Shown: in pieces, positions 1 to 9,700 of the stretch
Layout: every line of letters begins with the position of its first letter
How positions within the stretch are numbered: position 1 is the first letter of the stretch
DNA from: Prevotella sp. UBA5387
GTDB lineage: Bacteria > Bacteroidota > Bacteroidia > Bacteroidales > Bacteroidaceae
Length of the DNA: 15,058 nucleotides
Direction of reading: 5' to 3'
NCBI GenBank assembly: GCA_002407775.1
Contig: DHOP01000010.1
Location: 78,125-93,182 of the forward strand
Made by a program: the position numbers and the translations under genes
The notes under the pieces: model-generated
Told to the model about the DNA's origin: nothing
Databases searched by the model: none
Seen by the model: the letters and a program-made list of their open reading frames with translations, nothing else

Positions 1-423
1 GGAGGCCATGTGTGGGAAGACTCTTGTTGCGAGTTCTTTTCCTCGCCAGCCGATGATGGCACCTATTACAATATAGAATGCAATTGTATTGGCACGCTCT
101 TGGTTGCTCATGGACATGGGCGCGACAATCGTGAGATGGCACCGCAGACTGTCATGGACAAAATAATGCGTTATTCGTCATTAGGTAGGAAAACTTTTGG
201 TGTGCGTTCAGGCAAGATCTCCTGGCAGCTGTCATTGATCGTTCCATACGCCGTATATTTCAAACATGAACAACCATTACTCTGCGACCAAATGACCGCC
301 AACTTTTATAAGTGCGGTGACAAGATGACGCAGCCCCATTTCTTATCATGGAATCCCATTGACACCCCTTTGCCTGACTTCCACCGCCCAGAGTGCTTCG
401 GTACTCTTCTGCTTGCCAAATGA
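1..423 (+). CDS. CBM9-like carbohydrate-binding protein, C-terminal part (5' end outside window)
   Basis: The reading frame is open from base 1, so the gene begins before the window and only about the last 140 residues are visible. The valine codon GTG at 10 could be mistaken for a start, but it lies inside the conserved stretch HVWEDSCCEFF. That stretch, with SPADDGTYYNIECN, NFYKCGD and the ending FLSWNPI...DFHRPECFGTL, is what I recognise as the Bacteroidetes 'carbohydrate-binding family 9-like' domain (beta-sandwich, CBM9-related). Such proteins are presumed to bind glycans and are found near glycoside hydrolase genes, but their exact role is poorly defined. It is co-directional with the GH43 gene 100 bases downstream, and no promoter is evident between them, so they may share a transcript. 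GC content matches the GH43 gene rather than the Sus operon. Family call is good; function is inferred. Confidence 0.8.
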   Translation, partial: GGHVWEDSCCEFFSSPADDGTYYNIECNCIGTLLVAHGHGRDNREMAPQTVMDKIMRYSSLGRKTFGVRSGKISWQLSLIVPYAVYFKHEQPLLCDQMTANFYKCGDKMTQPHFLSWNPIDTPLPDFHRPECFGTLLLAK

Positions 424-523
424 TACCTGACTAAAGACTACGGCTTGCACCTCCTCAAAGCGATGGGATAAATGATGCGCCGATATCTAAATAAATATAA
501 TTACTCATCAATCAAAACAAACT

Positions 524-2161
524 ATGTTCAGAAACTTTCTTGTCAGCGCTTTGCTGGCTCTGCCACTAACAATTATGGCTCAGTACAGGTCTCAAGTATG
601 GAGCCCTGACAATGGTGACGGCACCTATCGAAACCCAGTTCTCAATGCCGACTATAGCGATCCAGACGTCATCGCAGTAGGTGAAGACTATTATCTCACG
701 GCTAGTTCCTTCAATTGTATACCAGGACTGCCTGTGCTTCACTCCAAGGACTTGGTGAATTGGAAAATTATCGGACACGCAGTCGATGCCCTAACCCCCG
801 ACAGTCTCTTCTCAGGTGAGCCTGCACATGGATTAGGCGTATGGGCGCCAAGCATAAGATATCACAAAGGTGAGTTCTATATCTACTGGGGTGACCCAGA
901 CAATGGTGTATACATGGTAAAGGCCAAGAATCCTGCCGGCCCATGGGAGAAACCTGTGCTCGTCATCAAGGGCAAAGGTATTATTGATACTTGCCCGCTT
1001 TGGGACGAGGATGGGCGCTGCTATTTGGTCAATGGCTGGGCTAACAGTCGTAATATGTTTGCATCAGTAATCACTATTCGGGAGCTCAATGCCGAAGGTA
1101 CCGAGGCGATTGGCAAACCGGTTATCATCTTCGATGGCAATGGAACCGAATATCGCACATGCGAAGGGCCAAAGATGTACAAGCGCGATGGATGGTATTG
1201 GGTAATGTTCCCCGCTGGCGGAGTTCCAACTGGTTTTCAAGTTGCCATGCGATCAAAATCTCCCTTTGGGCCTTATGAGGCACAAAAGGTATTGGCCCAA
1301 GGTAGCACAAACATCAATGGACCTCATCAAGGTGGGTGGATTCACACTACGGCAGGTGAAGACTGGTTCATGCACTTTCAAGACAAAGGAGCATATGGTC
1401 GCGTAGTACACTTGCAACCGGTCACTTGGAAAGACAACTGGCCAGTGATGGGGCGTGTGCCTAAGAAGGGCTATTGTGGTGAGCCATACGTTACCTATCG
1501 CAAGCCAAAGACGACTTCTTCAGTCATTGTCAACCCACAAGAGAGTGACGAATTTAATGAGCCAATGCTTGGACAACAGTGGCAATGGCACGCTAACTAT
1601 GACCAGAGTTTTGGCATGCCCACCTCGTTAGGTTTCTTCAGACTCTATACTCATAAGAGCAATAAGACCATTTGGCATACTCCAAACTTGCTTTTACAGA
1701 AGACCCCTGCTGATAATTTCACAGCAACAACCAAACTTAAGCTCGTCGCAAAGGCAGACGGACAATACGGCGGACTCATCATGATGGGTCTGGACTATAG
1801 TGCTTTGGTGGTTAAATCTGTAGGGAACCACTTCGAATTGCAGCAGATTACTTGTAAAAACGCTGACAAGAACGGAACCGAACAGGTCAAAGTACTTGCT
1901 CAACTTGAAAAGACCGGACAAGATGACAACACCTATCAGTTTGCCATACATGAAGAGATTTACCTCCAACTCAACGTCAATGCAGGTAAAGTAACATTCT
2001 CCTATAGCACCAATGGGAAGAAATTCAAGCCCGTGGGCGACACCTTCACCATGCGTGAGGGCAAGTGGATTGGAGCTAAAATCGGCTTCATCGCTCAGGA
2101 ACCAGCCAAGAGTGTCAACCGTGGGTGGATTGACGTTGACTGGTTCCATGTAGAACGATGA
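524..2161 (+). CDS. Secreted GH43 (subfamily-12-like) alpha-L-arabinofuranosidase/beta-xylosidase
   Basis: A 545-residue glycosidase expected to release arabinofuranose or xylose from plant-cell-wall oligosaccharides. Residues 1-19 form a signal peptide (cleavage likely MA|Q) without a lipobox, so the enzyme is probably periplasmic. The five-bladed GH43 propeller spans about 35-335. By comparison with family members, the catalytic base is D46 (DYSDPDV), the pKa modulator D155 (IIDTCPLWD) and the acid E214 (CEGPKMY). All three are present, so it should be active. HGLGVWAPSI (102-111) is typical of the subfamily. Residues about 343-545 (DEFNEPMLGQQWQWHANY onward) form the concanavalin-like beta-sandwich common at the C terminus of GH43 xylosidases. 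The only sensible start is ATG 524. It follows the CBM9-like gene and converges on the lyase-GH88 gene, with 19 bases between stops. Arabinose versus xylose specificity cannot be decided by eye. Confidence 0.9.
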   Translation: MFRNFLVSALLALPLTIMAQYRSQVWSPDNGDGTYRNPVLNADYSDPDVIAVGEDYYLTASSFNCIPGLPVLHSKDLVNWKIIGHAVDALTPDSLFSGEPAHGLGVWAPSIRYHKGEFYIYWGDPDNGVYMVKAKNPAGPWEKPVLVIKGKGIIDTCPLWDEDGRCYLVNGWANSRNMFASVITIRELNAEGTEAIGKPVIIFDGNGTEYRTCEGPKMYKRDGWYWVMFPAGGVPTGFQVAMRSKSPFGPYEAQKVLAQGSTNINGPHQGGWIHTTAGEDWFMHFQDKGAYGRVVHLQPVTWKDNWPVMGRVPKKGYCGEPYVTYRKPKTTSSVIVNPQESDEFNEPMLGQQWQWHANYDQSFGMPTSLGFFRLYTHKSNKTIWHTPNLLLQKTPADNFTATTKLKLVAKADGQYGGLIMMGLDYSALVVKSVGNHFELQQITCKNADKNGTEQVKVLAQLEKTGQDDNTYQFAIHEEIYLQLNVNAGKVTFSYSTNGKKFKPVGDTFTMREGKWIGAKIGFIAQEPAKSVNRGWIDVDWFHVER

Positions 2162-2180
2162 ATTATTACTATTCTTAGCC

Positions 2181-4499
2181 TTATTGTTCTAATGACATCT
2201 TTCGACTCATAGCTTCCAAATAGTAATAGTCAGCGTAGTTGAGTGGGACGTCAATCTCGCTGTTACTTGGAAGGTTTCCTGTGCTATGAAGGAGCAGGAA
2301 ACCTTCTGCTGTTCCCACCTTTGCCTGATAATTGTCGATAAGACTGTTTACTATTTTGTCTGCATATTGCTTATAGTTCGCACTGTCTGAACTATTAGCA
2401 TATAGGCAGAGTTCATAAAGTGCCGAAGCAGCAATAGCTGCAGCTGAAGCATCACGAGGGACATTTGGGATTTTAGGATCTTTCATATCCCAATAAAAAA
2501 TACCATCCTCGGGCATATTCTTAAGCGACGATAAGAAGTTGAAGATGTTCATCGCTTGCTTTAAATACCTCTTATCATGTGTGTATCGATAACAGAGGGT
2601 ATAGCCGTAAAGGCCCCAAGCTTGACCGCGACTCCAATATGAATCGTTGCTATAGCCCTGAGCAGTGACTCTTTGTCTTACTTTACCAGTACTTGGATCA
2701 TAGTCTACAACATGAAAAGTGGAATAATCGGGGCGGAAATGATTCTTCATAGTGGTATTAGCATGTGTCACCGCAATCTGATAATAGGTTGAGTCACCAG
2801 TTAAGCGAGTAGCGTCGAAGAGCAACTCCAGATTCATCATGTTGTCTATAATGACTGGGAATTTCCATTTATCACCATTGTGATCCCATGAACGAATACA
2901 TCCGATAGTAGGATTAAAGCGAGTAATCAACGATTTAGCCGCTCTAACGATGACGTCGCAATACGATTTCTCACCTGTAAGGTCCCATGCTTTACCAAAG
3001 GAATCGTTGATCATGAAGCCAAGATCATGTGTGCCTTTATAATCCTTAATACTTTCAATAAGCCAGGTATTGCTTACAGCATCTTCCCGCCAACTTTGAA
3101 CGTGATTGTACTGGTACAGTTGCCATAGTGTCCCAGCAAAGAATCCTGACCTCCAATCACGAGGAGCCCCAAGTTGTAAACTTCCATCCTTTTTTAAAGT
3201 GACTGGAATACATGCATTGGATTTATCGTCCTTTTTTGCCTTATCCACGCATTTTAAAGCATAACTAAGTTGGGATTCTGCCTCGGCCATGGCATTATCA
3301 ATTTTCGTAGGCTCTTCATAAAGCAGCACGAAAATACTCGACCAGTCACGTATTTTGTGTCTTCTGTATATATTCAGATAGTCTTGCTGCTTGGGATTCA
3401 ATATCCAGGCACGATAGAAATCTTCTGCCAGAGCTTGTTGCTTTTCATCCCATTCACTAATTTGCTGCCATGGCCAAGCACTTACATCCTTGCCCATGTA
3501 GGGCATAAGAAAGTTTAAAGCCTGATAAATGCTATGTCCATCTACTGAAACATATTTCTCAACGTCTAGTCCAGCATTCTTAGCCATGAACATAAGGTCA
3601 AGGATGTGACTGATGTTGTACTCTGAATATCCAAAAGCTAAAGTCCGTCTTAATTCTTGTGGTTGACTACCATCTTTCTCAATTTGAGAGAGAATGCGCT
3701 TGGAGGGAAACTGCGAAAGAATCTGATGGAAAAGTTCTTCATCTCCGATATACCTGGCAAAAGCTGCAAGCTGAGCATCGTAGGCAGTTCCATGATTATT
3801 TTCTGCTGCCCTTTCCTCCAAGGATAATGAACTTGTAGTCAACCATTTCACATATTCTTTGAACCATGACTTCAGTTGTCTTTCATCTTTTTTTGTAAAC
3901 GACTTAGAGGTGCTCAGTAACTGAACTCCATCCAACATTGTTACAAAGGAATATGTGTCGAGTACACCATAGCTTCGTCCCTCAGCAACACCAGGCACAC
4001 ATTGAGCATATTTCATATTGGGATTCATGCGCGTTGATTTATTCAAAAACCAAACACGAATCATCTCAGTGGCCTTTTGTGCGAACTTCTCGTCATTACT
4101 AAAATAATAAGCCAGAGAAAGTCGACTGACCATGTCAGCCATCTGCCCAAGGCGTTGTCGGTCATATTGTGCCAATTCCGGATTTGACTGCCCATCCTTC
4201 ATAATATATGGCAAACCATTAGGTTGTGACGGATCAGGCCAAGCGTAACGTGCAAGACTCATATAGTCATGTTTATCTCCACTTGGAGGAGTGACCGATT
4301 TTACCATCACGGACAACGGCCGTTGGCGGATGTCATCATTTGCCATTGCTATCAGGTTTTCATATGCCATTCGATATGCAGGTGCATCAAGCTGAGACTT
4401 CACCCGAGCTAAATGGCTAGATTCCCAAATAGTCTGACAATGTACCCCTGCAGAGAAAATCAGCAGGGTAAATACATTCATAATTCTTATAGCTTTCAT
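2181..4499 (-). CDS. Bifunctional PL38-like (alginate-lyase-fold) polysaccharide lyase fused to GH88 unsaturated glucuronyl hydrolase
   Basis: Two complete enzymes in one chain of 772 residues. Start is taken as ATG 4499; an in-frame TTG at 4502 is less likely. Residues 1-21 are a signal peptide; C21 is preceded by GVH, not a lipobox, so a periplasmic enzyme is expected. About 45-385 is an alginate-lyase-fold domain with NNHG at 234-237, the Asn/His site of PL5/PL38-type lyases, and a following RR (284-285) and Y291/Y294 as candidate neutraliser and catalytic tyrosine. About 403-768 is GH88: HDLGF with D492, IIDNMMN with D552 (the two essential aspartates of unsaturated glucuronyl hydrolases) and WSRGQAW (622-628). 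The lyase would cut beta-linked uronate chains by elimination; GH88 would remove the 4,5-unsaturated terminal uronate. It is last in the operon, 7 bases after the lipoprotein stop. PL38 rather than PL5 is inferred. Alginate, glucuronan or another uronan are possible substrates. Confidence 0.85.
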   Translation of the reverse strand: MKAIRIMNVFTLLIFSAGVHCQTIWESSHLARVKSQLDAPAYRMAYENLIAMANDDIRQRPLSVMVKSVTPPSGDKHDYMSLARYAWPDPSQPNGLPYIMKDGQSNPELAQYDRQRLGQMADMVSRLSLAYYFSNDEKFAQKATEMIRVWFLNKSTRMNPNMKYAQCVPGVAEGRSYGVLDTYSFVTMLDGVQLLSTSKSFTKKDERQLKSWFKEYVKWLTTSSLSLEERAAENNHGTAYDAQLAAFARYIGDEELFHQILSQFPSKRILSQIEKDGSQPQELRRTLAFGYSEYNISHILDLMFMAKNAGLDVEKYVSVDGHSIYQALNFLMPYMGKDVSAWPWQQISEWDEKQQALAEDFYRAWILNPKQQDYLNIYRRHKIRDWSSIFVLLYEEPTKIDNAMAEAESQLSYALKCVDKAKKDDKSNACIPVTLKKDGSLQLGAPRDWRSGFFAGTLWQLYQYNHVQSWREDAVSNTWLIESIKDYKGTHDLGFMINDSFGKAWDLTGEKSYCDVIVRAAKSLITRFNPTIGCIRSWDHNGDKWKFPVIIDNMMNLELLFDATRLTGDSTYYQIAVTHANTTMKNHFRPDYSTFHVVDYDPSTGKVRQRVTAQGYSNDSYWSRGQAWGLYGYTLCYRYTHDKRYLKQAMNIFNFLSSLKNMPEDGIFYWDMKDPKIPNVPRDASAAAIAASALYELCLYANSSDSANYKQYADKIVNSLIDNYQAKVGTAEGFLLLHSTGNLPSNSEIDVPLNYADYYYLEAMSRKMSLEQ

Positions 4500-4506
4500 C
4501 AATGCA

Positions 4507-5043
4507 TCATTTTATTGTAATGGTCACAAAATAATTCTGCGTGAAAGCCCTTACTTCATAATTTTCTGTCTTGGTAATTGTTGTGTTATCAAAAGAAATT
4601 GGCACAGCGCTATTAGGATCAAACGTCTGCAAAGTAATTGTTCCCTTTGCTCCATTTAATGCTTTGACATACACATTCTGTAGACCCTTTTTTGCTTTAG
4701 GCCAAACCATGAGCCAACCTCCATTATCAGAAGCGGGGATTGTGTTACCTGTTGAATCCACAATGACATAATCTGTACCTAAAGTCAATTTGCTTGTTGT
4801 GAAATAATAGACCTGTACATCATAATCACGAACCTGTTCGCTAAAGAATTGAACTGGAATAGCTATCGTCTGCCCTTGAGTAACATTGAACTTGACGTCA
4901 TTCTTGTTTTTACCCCAATCTTGGAATCCATAATAGAAGACGTTTTCCATTTCAGGATTATCATTACTCCATTCATCTTTAGAACAACTAGTAACCATCA
5001 TAATACTTGCAATGGCGGCTAGAAACAATATTATTTTTTTCAT
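4507..5043 (-). CDS. Small SusE-position surface lipoprotein, function unknown
   Basis: A 178-residue lipoprotein of no family I can name with confidence. The start MKKIILFLAA begins a signal peptide ending in the lipobox VTSC, so C20 would be acylated. The residues after it (SKDEW) are charged and acidic, resembling the lipoprotein export signal that sends Bacteroidetes lipoproteins to the cell surface. The rest is rich in beta-strand-like alternating hydrophobic residues, with many aromatics (VFYYGFQDW, QVYYFTT, GGWLMVW) that could stack on sugar rings; one or two immunoglobulin-like or Calx-beta-like folds are plausible. It lies 22 bases after susD and 7 before the lyase gene, the place usually held by SusE/SusF or surface glycan-binding proteins, but it is much smaller than most of those. 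A role in glycan capture is inferred from position only. Confidence 0.7.
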   Translation of the reverse strand: MKKIILFLAAIASIMMVTSCSKDEWSNDNPEMENVFYYGFQDWGKNKNDVKFNVTQGQTIAIPVQFFSEQVRDYDVQVYYFTTSKLTLGTDYVIVDSTGNTIPASDNGGWLMVWPKAKKGLQNVYVKALNGAKGTITLQTFDPNSAVPISFDNTTITKTENYEVRAFTQNYFVTITIK

Positions 5044-5065
5044 TGAATTTTCCTTAATATTAATG

Positions 5066-6724
5066 TTACCAATTTGGATTCTGTATCAAACTACCATCAC
5101 TTGTTCCAATTTCATAAGAAGGAATAGGATAGTAATAATCACGATCGGGATTGAAACTACGAGTATCGCCACTTTCAATAACATAAATATCAGCCTGATC
5201 ATATACTTTCTTTTCCTGGAACATTCCACCATCAGTGGTTAATCTTCCTCCAATAGTCTTCTTGTCAGCAGAAGTCTCTGTAGAAACATACTTAATACCT
5301 AACATATCTGTAGGCAATACTTTCTCAGCAGTTTTCCAACGAATAATATCATCATAATGAAGTCCTTCGTCAATAAACTCTACTAGACGCTCACGTCGGA
5401 TTTCATCTAACATGTTTAAGCCATGCGAGCTGACAAAATCATTAGTCAATCTAACAGTCATACCAGAACGCTCGCGGACTACATTGACTGTCATATCAAG
5501 TTGGGCATCGGTAATGCTACCGTTATATTCATAAAGAGCTTCAGCATATGACAGTAATATTTCTGCATAACGAATAATCATTTTATCTACTGTCTCTCTA
5601 CTATTGAGCTGCCATTGATCTAACATGAAGCCTTTCTTAATCGGGTAACCATTGCCATGCTGATTTGTAAATGGAATATATTCCCCTTTATAGGCATTTT
5701 CATGAAGTTTGAAAATCGTCATTCCAAGCCTTGGGTCACGATTTGCGAAAACGTCATCAAAACTCGTATCAGGAATAATGGCCATTGAACTAAGCTTTCT
5801 TGGCAACCCATCTTTATATAAGAATTGGTCGATTGTTTGGCGTGTAACTGATGCCGCGTTCTCAAGCGTTCTTGAGTTATTGTGAACTATAATTCCCGCA
5901 TCATTTGGACCATAAATCTTTACGAAGACATTTTCTTTGTTTTGGCGACCCTCTCCATCAGACAAGAACATTCTATAAAAGTCTGGATTTAAAGCATGTT
6001 TTCCTGTTTTGATCAGAGCTTCTGCAGCATCTGTGGATTTCTTTAAATGAGCTTTGTAGTCACTGGTTAAGCCATGATACTTTGCAAATGTTCCTTCATA
6101 CAATCCAACGCGGGTCAACATTCCTAAGGCTGCCGATTTTGAAACACGGCCCCAGTCTGTGACTGATGAAACATCATCAATATCTGGCAACCACTGATAA
6201 GCAAACTCAAGATCCTGATAACATTGTTGGATAACTTGTTCACGAGGAGTTCTTGGCATTTTAATATCAGGATCTTCGGTCGTCTCAAATGCTTTAAGAA
6301 TTAAAGGTACATCACCATATTTCTTGACAAGATCAAAATAATTGTATGCCCGAAAGAAATAAGCTTCTGCCAACCAACGATTTTTTATTGCTTCACTTTG
6401 TGAAGAAGCACTTATCTTTTTAATAATGTTGTTGGCTACTCCTATTCTGTTGTAAGGATCGGTCCAATCAGAGGATGTACCAGGCACTGTCCTGTTGCCA
6501 CTTGAAATACCATTCTGTGATGTGCCAATAATTTCATCAGATCGATAATCATGACCAAAACCAGGTAAATCAATGTATAGACGGTTACAAGCTCCACGGA
6601 AATCAGTTTCTGACTTCCAAAAATTTGTGTCGGTCAGCACTGTCTCTGGTTCTCTATCTAATTGACAGCCGTTCAATCCAATGACTGCTAGTATACTAAA
6701 TAATAATATCTTTTTCATGTCCAT
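5066..6724 (-). CDS. susD: SusD/RagB-family starch-binding-like outer-membrane lipoprotein
   Basis: A 552-residue nutrient-binding lipoprotein that forms the lid of the SusC channel on the cell surface. Lipobox LNGC gives the lipidated C20, followed by QLDREPE, a usual SusD beginning. The N-terminal helical signatures are clear: RIGVANNII (93-101) and AEAYFFRAYNYFDLVKKYGDVPLIL across 119-143. The C-terminal SusD half carries IRYAEILLSYAEALYEYNG (384-402), the IRRERLVEFIDEG block (442-454) with YDDIIRW after it, and the terminal QNPNW. Length is normal for the family. Two in-frame starts exist, ATG 6724 (MDMKK) and ATG 6718 (MKK); either gives a working signal peptide. It follows the susC stop by 4 bases (22 before the next gene), implying co-transcription and perhaps translational coupling. 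The ligand cannot be read from the sequence; the linked enzyme suggests an acidic, uronate-rich oligosaccharide. Confidence 0.95.
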   Translation of the reverse strand: MDMKKILLFSILAVIGLNGCQLDREPETVLTDTNFWKSETDFRGACNRLYIDLPGFGHDYRSDEIIGTSQNGISSGNRTVPGTSSDWTDPYNRIGVANNIIKKISASSQSEAIKNRWLAEAYFFRAYNYFDLVKKYGDVPLILKAFETTEDPDIKMPRTPREQVIQQCYQDLEFAYQWLPDIDDVSSVTDWGRVSKSAALGMLTRVGLYEGTFAKYHGLTSDYKAHLKKSTDAAEALIKTGKHALNPDFYRMFLSDGEGRQNKENVFVKIYGPNDAGIIVHNNSRTLENAASVTRQTIDQFLYKDGLPRKLSSMAIIPDTSFDDVFANRDPRLGMTIFKLHENAYKGEYIPFTNQHGNGYPIKKGFMLDQWQLNSRETVDKMIIRYAEILLSYAEALYEYNGSITDAQLDMTVNVVRERSGMTVRLTNDFVSSHGLNMLDEIRRERLVEFIDEGLHYDDIIRWKTAEKVLPTDMLGIKYVSTETSADKKTIGGRLTTDGGMFQEKKVYDQADIYVIESGDTRSFNPDRDYYYPIPSYEIGTSDGSLIQNPNW

Positions 6725-6728
6725 TTTC

Positions 6729-9700
6729 TTAGAAGGTTACGTTAACTCCAAACGCCCATGTGCGGAAGAAAGGATAATAATTGCGACTTACATTATTGCC
6801 AACTTCGGGATCAAACACCTTAATCAAATTAGTGTGTTCCCATATATCATTGCCAGAAAGATAAACCCTTAGCTTCTGAATATACTTTTTTGTCACTGGA
6901 ATAGTGTAGCCTAAAGTGATATTCTTAAGTCTTAGATATGATGCGTCCTGCATCCACTTGTCAGACGGCTTAAAGTTGAAGTCATTATTAGAATAGTTAT
7001 ATAGCCGCGGCCAATAAGCATCTTGGTTGTCTTCCGTCCAATAGTCTCTATGAATTGTCCAAGGCATTTGATAAGTATTATAGAATGGCGCTATGGAAGC
7101 AACATCGATAAGAATATTACGCTTGCCTACTCCTTGCATCATTACATTGAAATCAAAGCCTTTCCATTGTGCTGAAAGATTGATTCCATATACATATCTT
7201 GGATTTGAGTTGCCAAGATAAACCAAGTCACCAGAATTTTGTGGTGTAGCTCCACCAACTCCAATTTGATGATCAGGTTCTCCTTGGGCTAAGTATTTTG
7301 TATCTCCGCCTGAAACTTTACCATCGTTAAAGCTTTTATATCCTGGATGATCTGCTTTATATTGCAAATATTCATCTCGACTAGCCCAATAACCTTGAGT
7401 TTTATAACCCCAAATTGTATTTAGTTCATATCCTTCAAGAAGAGAGACGTTACCTTCTCCAATAACACTTGCGCCATCATATTTGACAAGTTTATTCTGA
7501 CTATCAGAGATATTCAATGAAACTTGATAACTAAAATCGCTAATGTGATCTCTCCAACTCATCTCGAAGTCCCAACCCCAAGTCTTTAGACTACCTACAT
7601 TTACTCTTGGCACACTGATTCCAATCGTATGTGGCAATTGCAAAGCGGATAGCATATTATCGTTAAATTTCCAATAGTAATCAAAGCTAGCGGCTAGTCT
7701 ACCCTGAAAAGCTCCAAAATCAATACCGACGTTTGTGGTCTGAATAGTCTCCCAAGTTTTCTCTTTAGAAGCTAATTGAGACTGGTAATACCACTTCTCT
7801 CCAATATAGGTAGCAGGTCTACCACTTTGTGAATCGCTGATAGTTGGGATGTAATCATAAAGGCCAAGAATTGCGCCATTACCTAGTTCGCCCCATGAAA
7901 GTCTAAATTTTAAATTATCAAGCCAAGTTACATTTTTCAAGAAATTCTCTTGATTGACTCTCCAAGCTGCTGAAACGGATGGGAAAGCCTTCCATCTTTT
8001 ATCAGATGCGAGTCTAGAACTACCGTCGTAGCGAATATTTGCTTCAAAGAGATACTTCTCTGCAAAGTTATAATTGAACCGTCCAAAATAAGACATCATA
8101 GACCAAGGGGAGATAGCATCACCTAGCTCGGTATTAGTAACTATTGAGGTATCATAATAATTGAAAGAGAAGAAGTCATTGGAATTCATGTTTTTAGCTG
8201 TAGCATCCATCTGATCTTTCCTGTAATTCTCATAACTGGTACCAGCAAGAAATGTTAGATTATGATCCTTTTTAATATTGAGATTATAGGTAGCTGTAGC
8301 TTCTATCAGATCATGAAAGTCCGAATTCTTTTGTTTATAAAGAGAATTGGGATTGTTCGCTTGAGACCTGATACCCGTACCAAGTCTATCATACCATATC
8401 AAGGTGCGCCTTTCAACGCTCTGACTATAGTATCCAGAACTACGTGAAGCGCTTAGATTTAAATGTAATCCTTTTACCAAGTCATCAACTTTAAGCGCAA
8501 TTTGTCCAGTATAATTCTCGTACTTACTATTATCCTCACCTCCCTCTTTCATTAACTGGATAGCATTAGATTGTAAGTCTCCATTATAAATATTCCCACT
8601 ATTATCCTCTTGTGGGTTGTAAATTGGTTGCCTACCACGAGACGAGTAGAGAAGGCTTAGAATTCCCTCCGAACCAAAAGAGGGTTGAGATATGTTCGTT
8701 GACAAGTATCTAATGTTTGTAGATAATGTCACGAATTTGTTGAGTTTAGCGTTTATTTTAGAACTTAAATTCCAACGTGAATTATCATCAGGACCAAATT
8801 TTAAAAGACCATTCTTTGTATAATAGTTACCAGAAATGAGATAATCCATAGACTTAGACCCTCCAGACACTGACACTGAATGATTCTGCTGAGTGGTGTA
8901 ATCCTTTGTGCCTTCATCTACCCAGTTGGTTGCCTGGAAAAGATCCCATCTTCCATTTGTATTATTCGGACGGTAGTTAAAATTCGGATTACCAACCCAG
9001 GATGTTTGCTCGGCATTCCATTCTACCTTACCATCAGAATTCATACGGCCTTCATTAATCATGGCCTGTTCTTCCCAAGCTGGAAGACGCTCTGGCATGT
9101 TACCTGGAGTATTCACTGCAAAATAACCGTTATAGGTAACTTGAGGCTTTCCTTGTTTACCACTCTTTGTTGTAACCAACACCACACCAGCTGCAGCACG
9201 GGCTCCATAGATAGCACTGGCTGCTGCATCCTTCAACACAGAAATAGATTCAATGTCATCTGCGTTTACAAGTGACAAATCTCCCTCGACTCCATCAATC
9301 AACACTAAGGTTGAAGTAGAGTTCACAGAAGAAAATCCTCTAATTTGCATTCCGGATGACTCTCTACCAGGTTGCCCACTTCCTCTAAGTATAGTAATAC
9401 CTGGCATCTGGCCTTGTAAGGCCGAAATTGCATCAGATGCAGGAACAGCAGCTATCTTATCTCCATTTATTGCAGAGACAGCACCTGAAAGATCTGCTTT
9501 CTTTTGCTGACCATAACCGACCACTACCACTTCATCAATTATGCTCGAATTCTCTTTCATTAGAATCACTTGAGGCACTTCTTTAGCTTTGTATTGAAGT
9601 GAGCTAAAATTAATGTAACTGAAAGTTATCACAGAACCGTTCTTAACTGACAATGAGAAATTTCCATCTAAATCAGTGATAGTTCCATAACTAGTTCCTT

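Noticed and set aside
424..471. In-frame extension of the CBM9-like gene after TGA (15 more codons to TAA)
   Set aside because: The family normally ends soon after the FGTL motif, so the TGA is a natural end; nothing suggests readthrough or a frameshift.
2151..2191. TAGAAC/GTTCTA inverted repeat between the convergent GH43 and lyase genes as a shared terminator
   Set aside because: The arms are only 6 bases with a 29-base loop and no U-run; probably chance.
8880..9510. Open plus-strand frames opposite the SusC plug domain
   Set aside because: They are antisense shadows of a strongly conserved SusC region, with no recognisable protein features.
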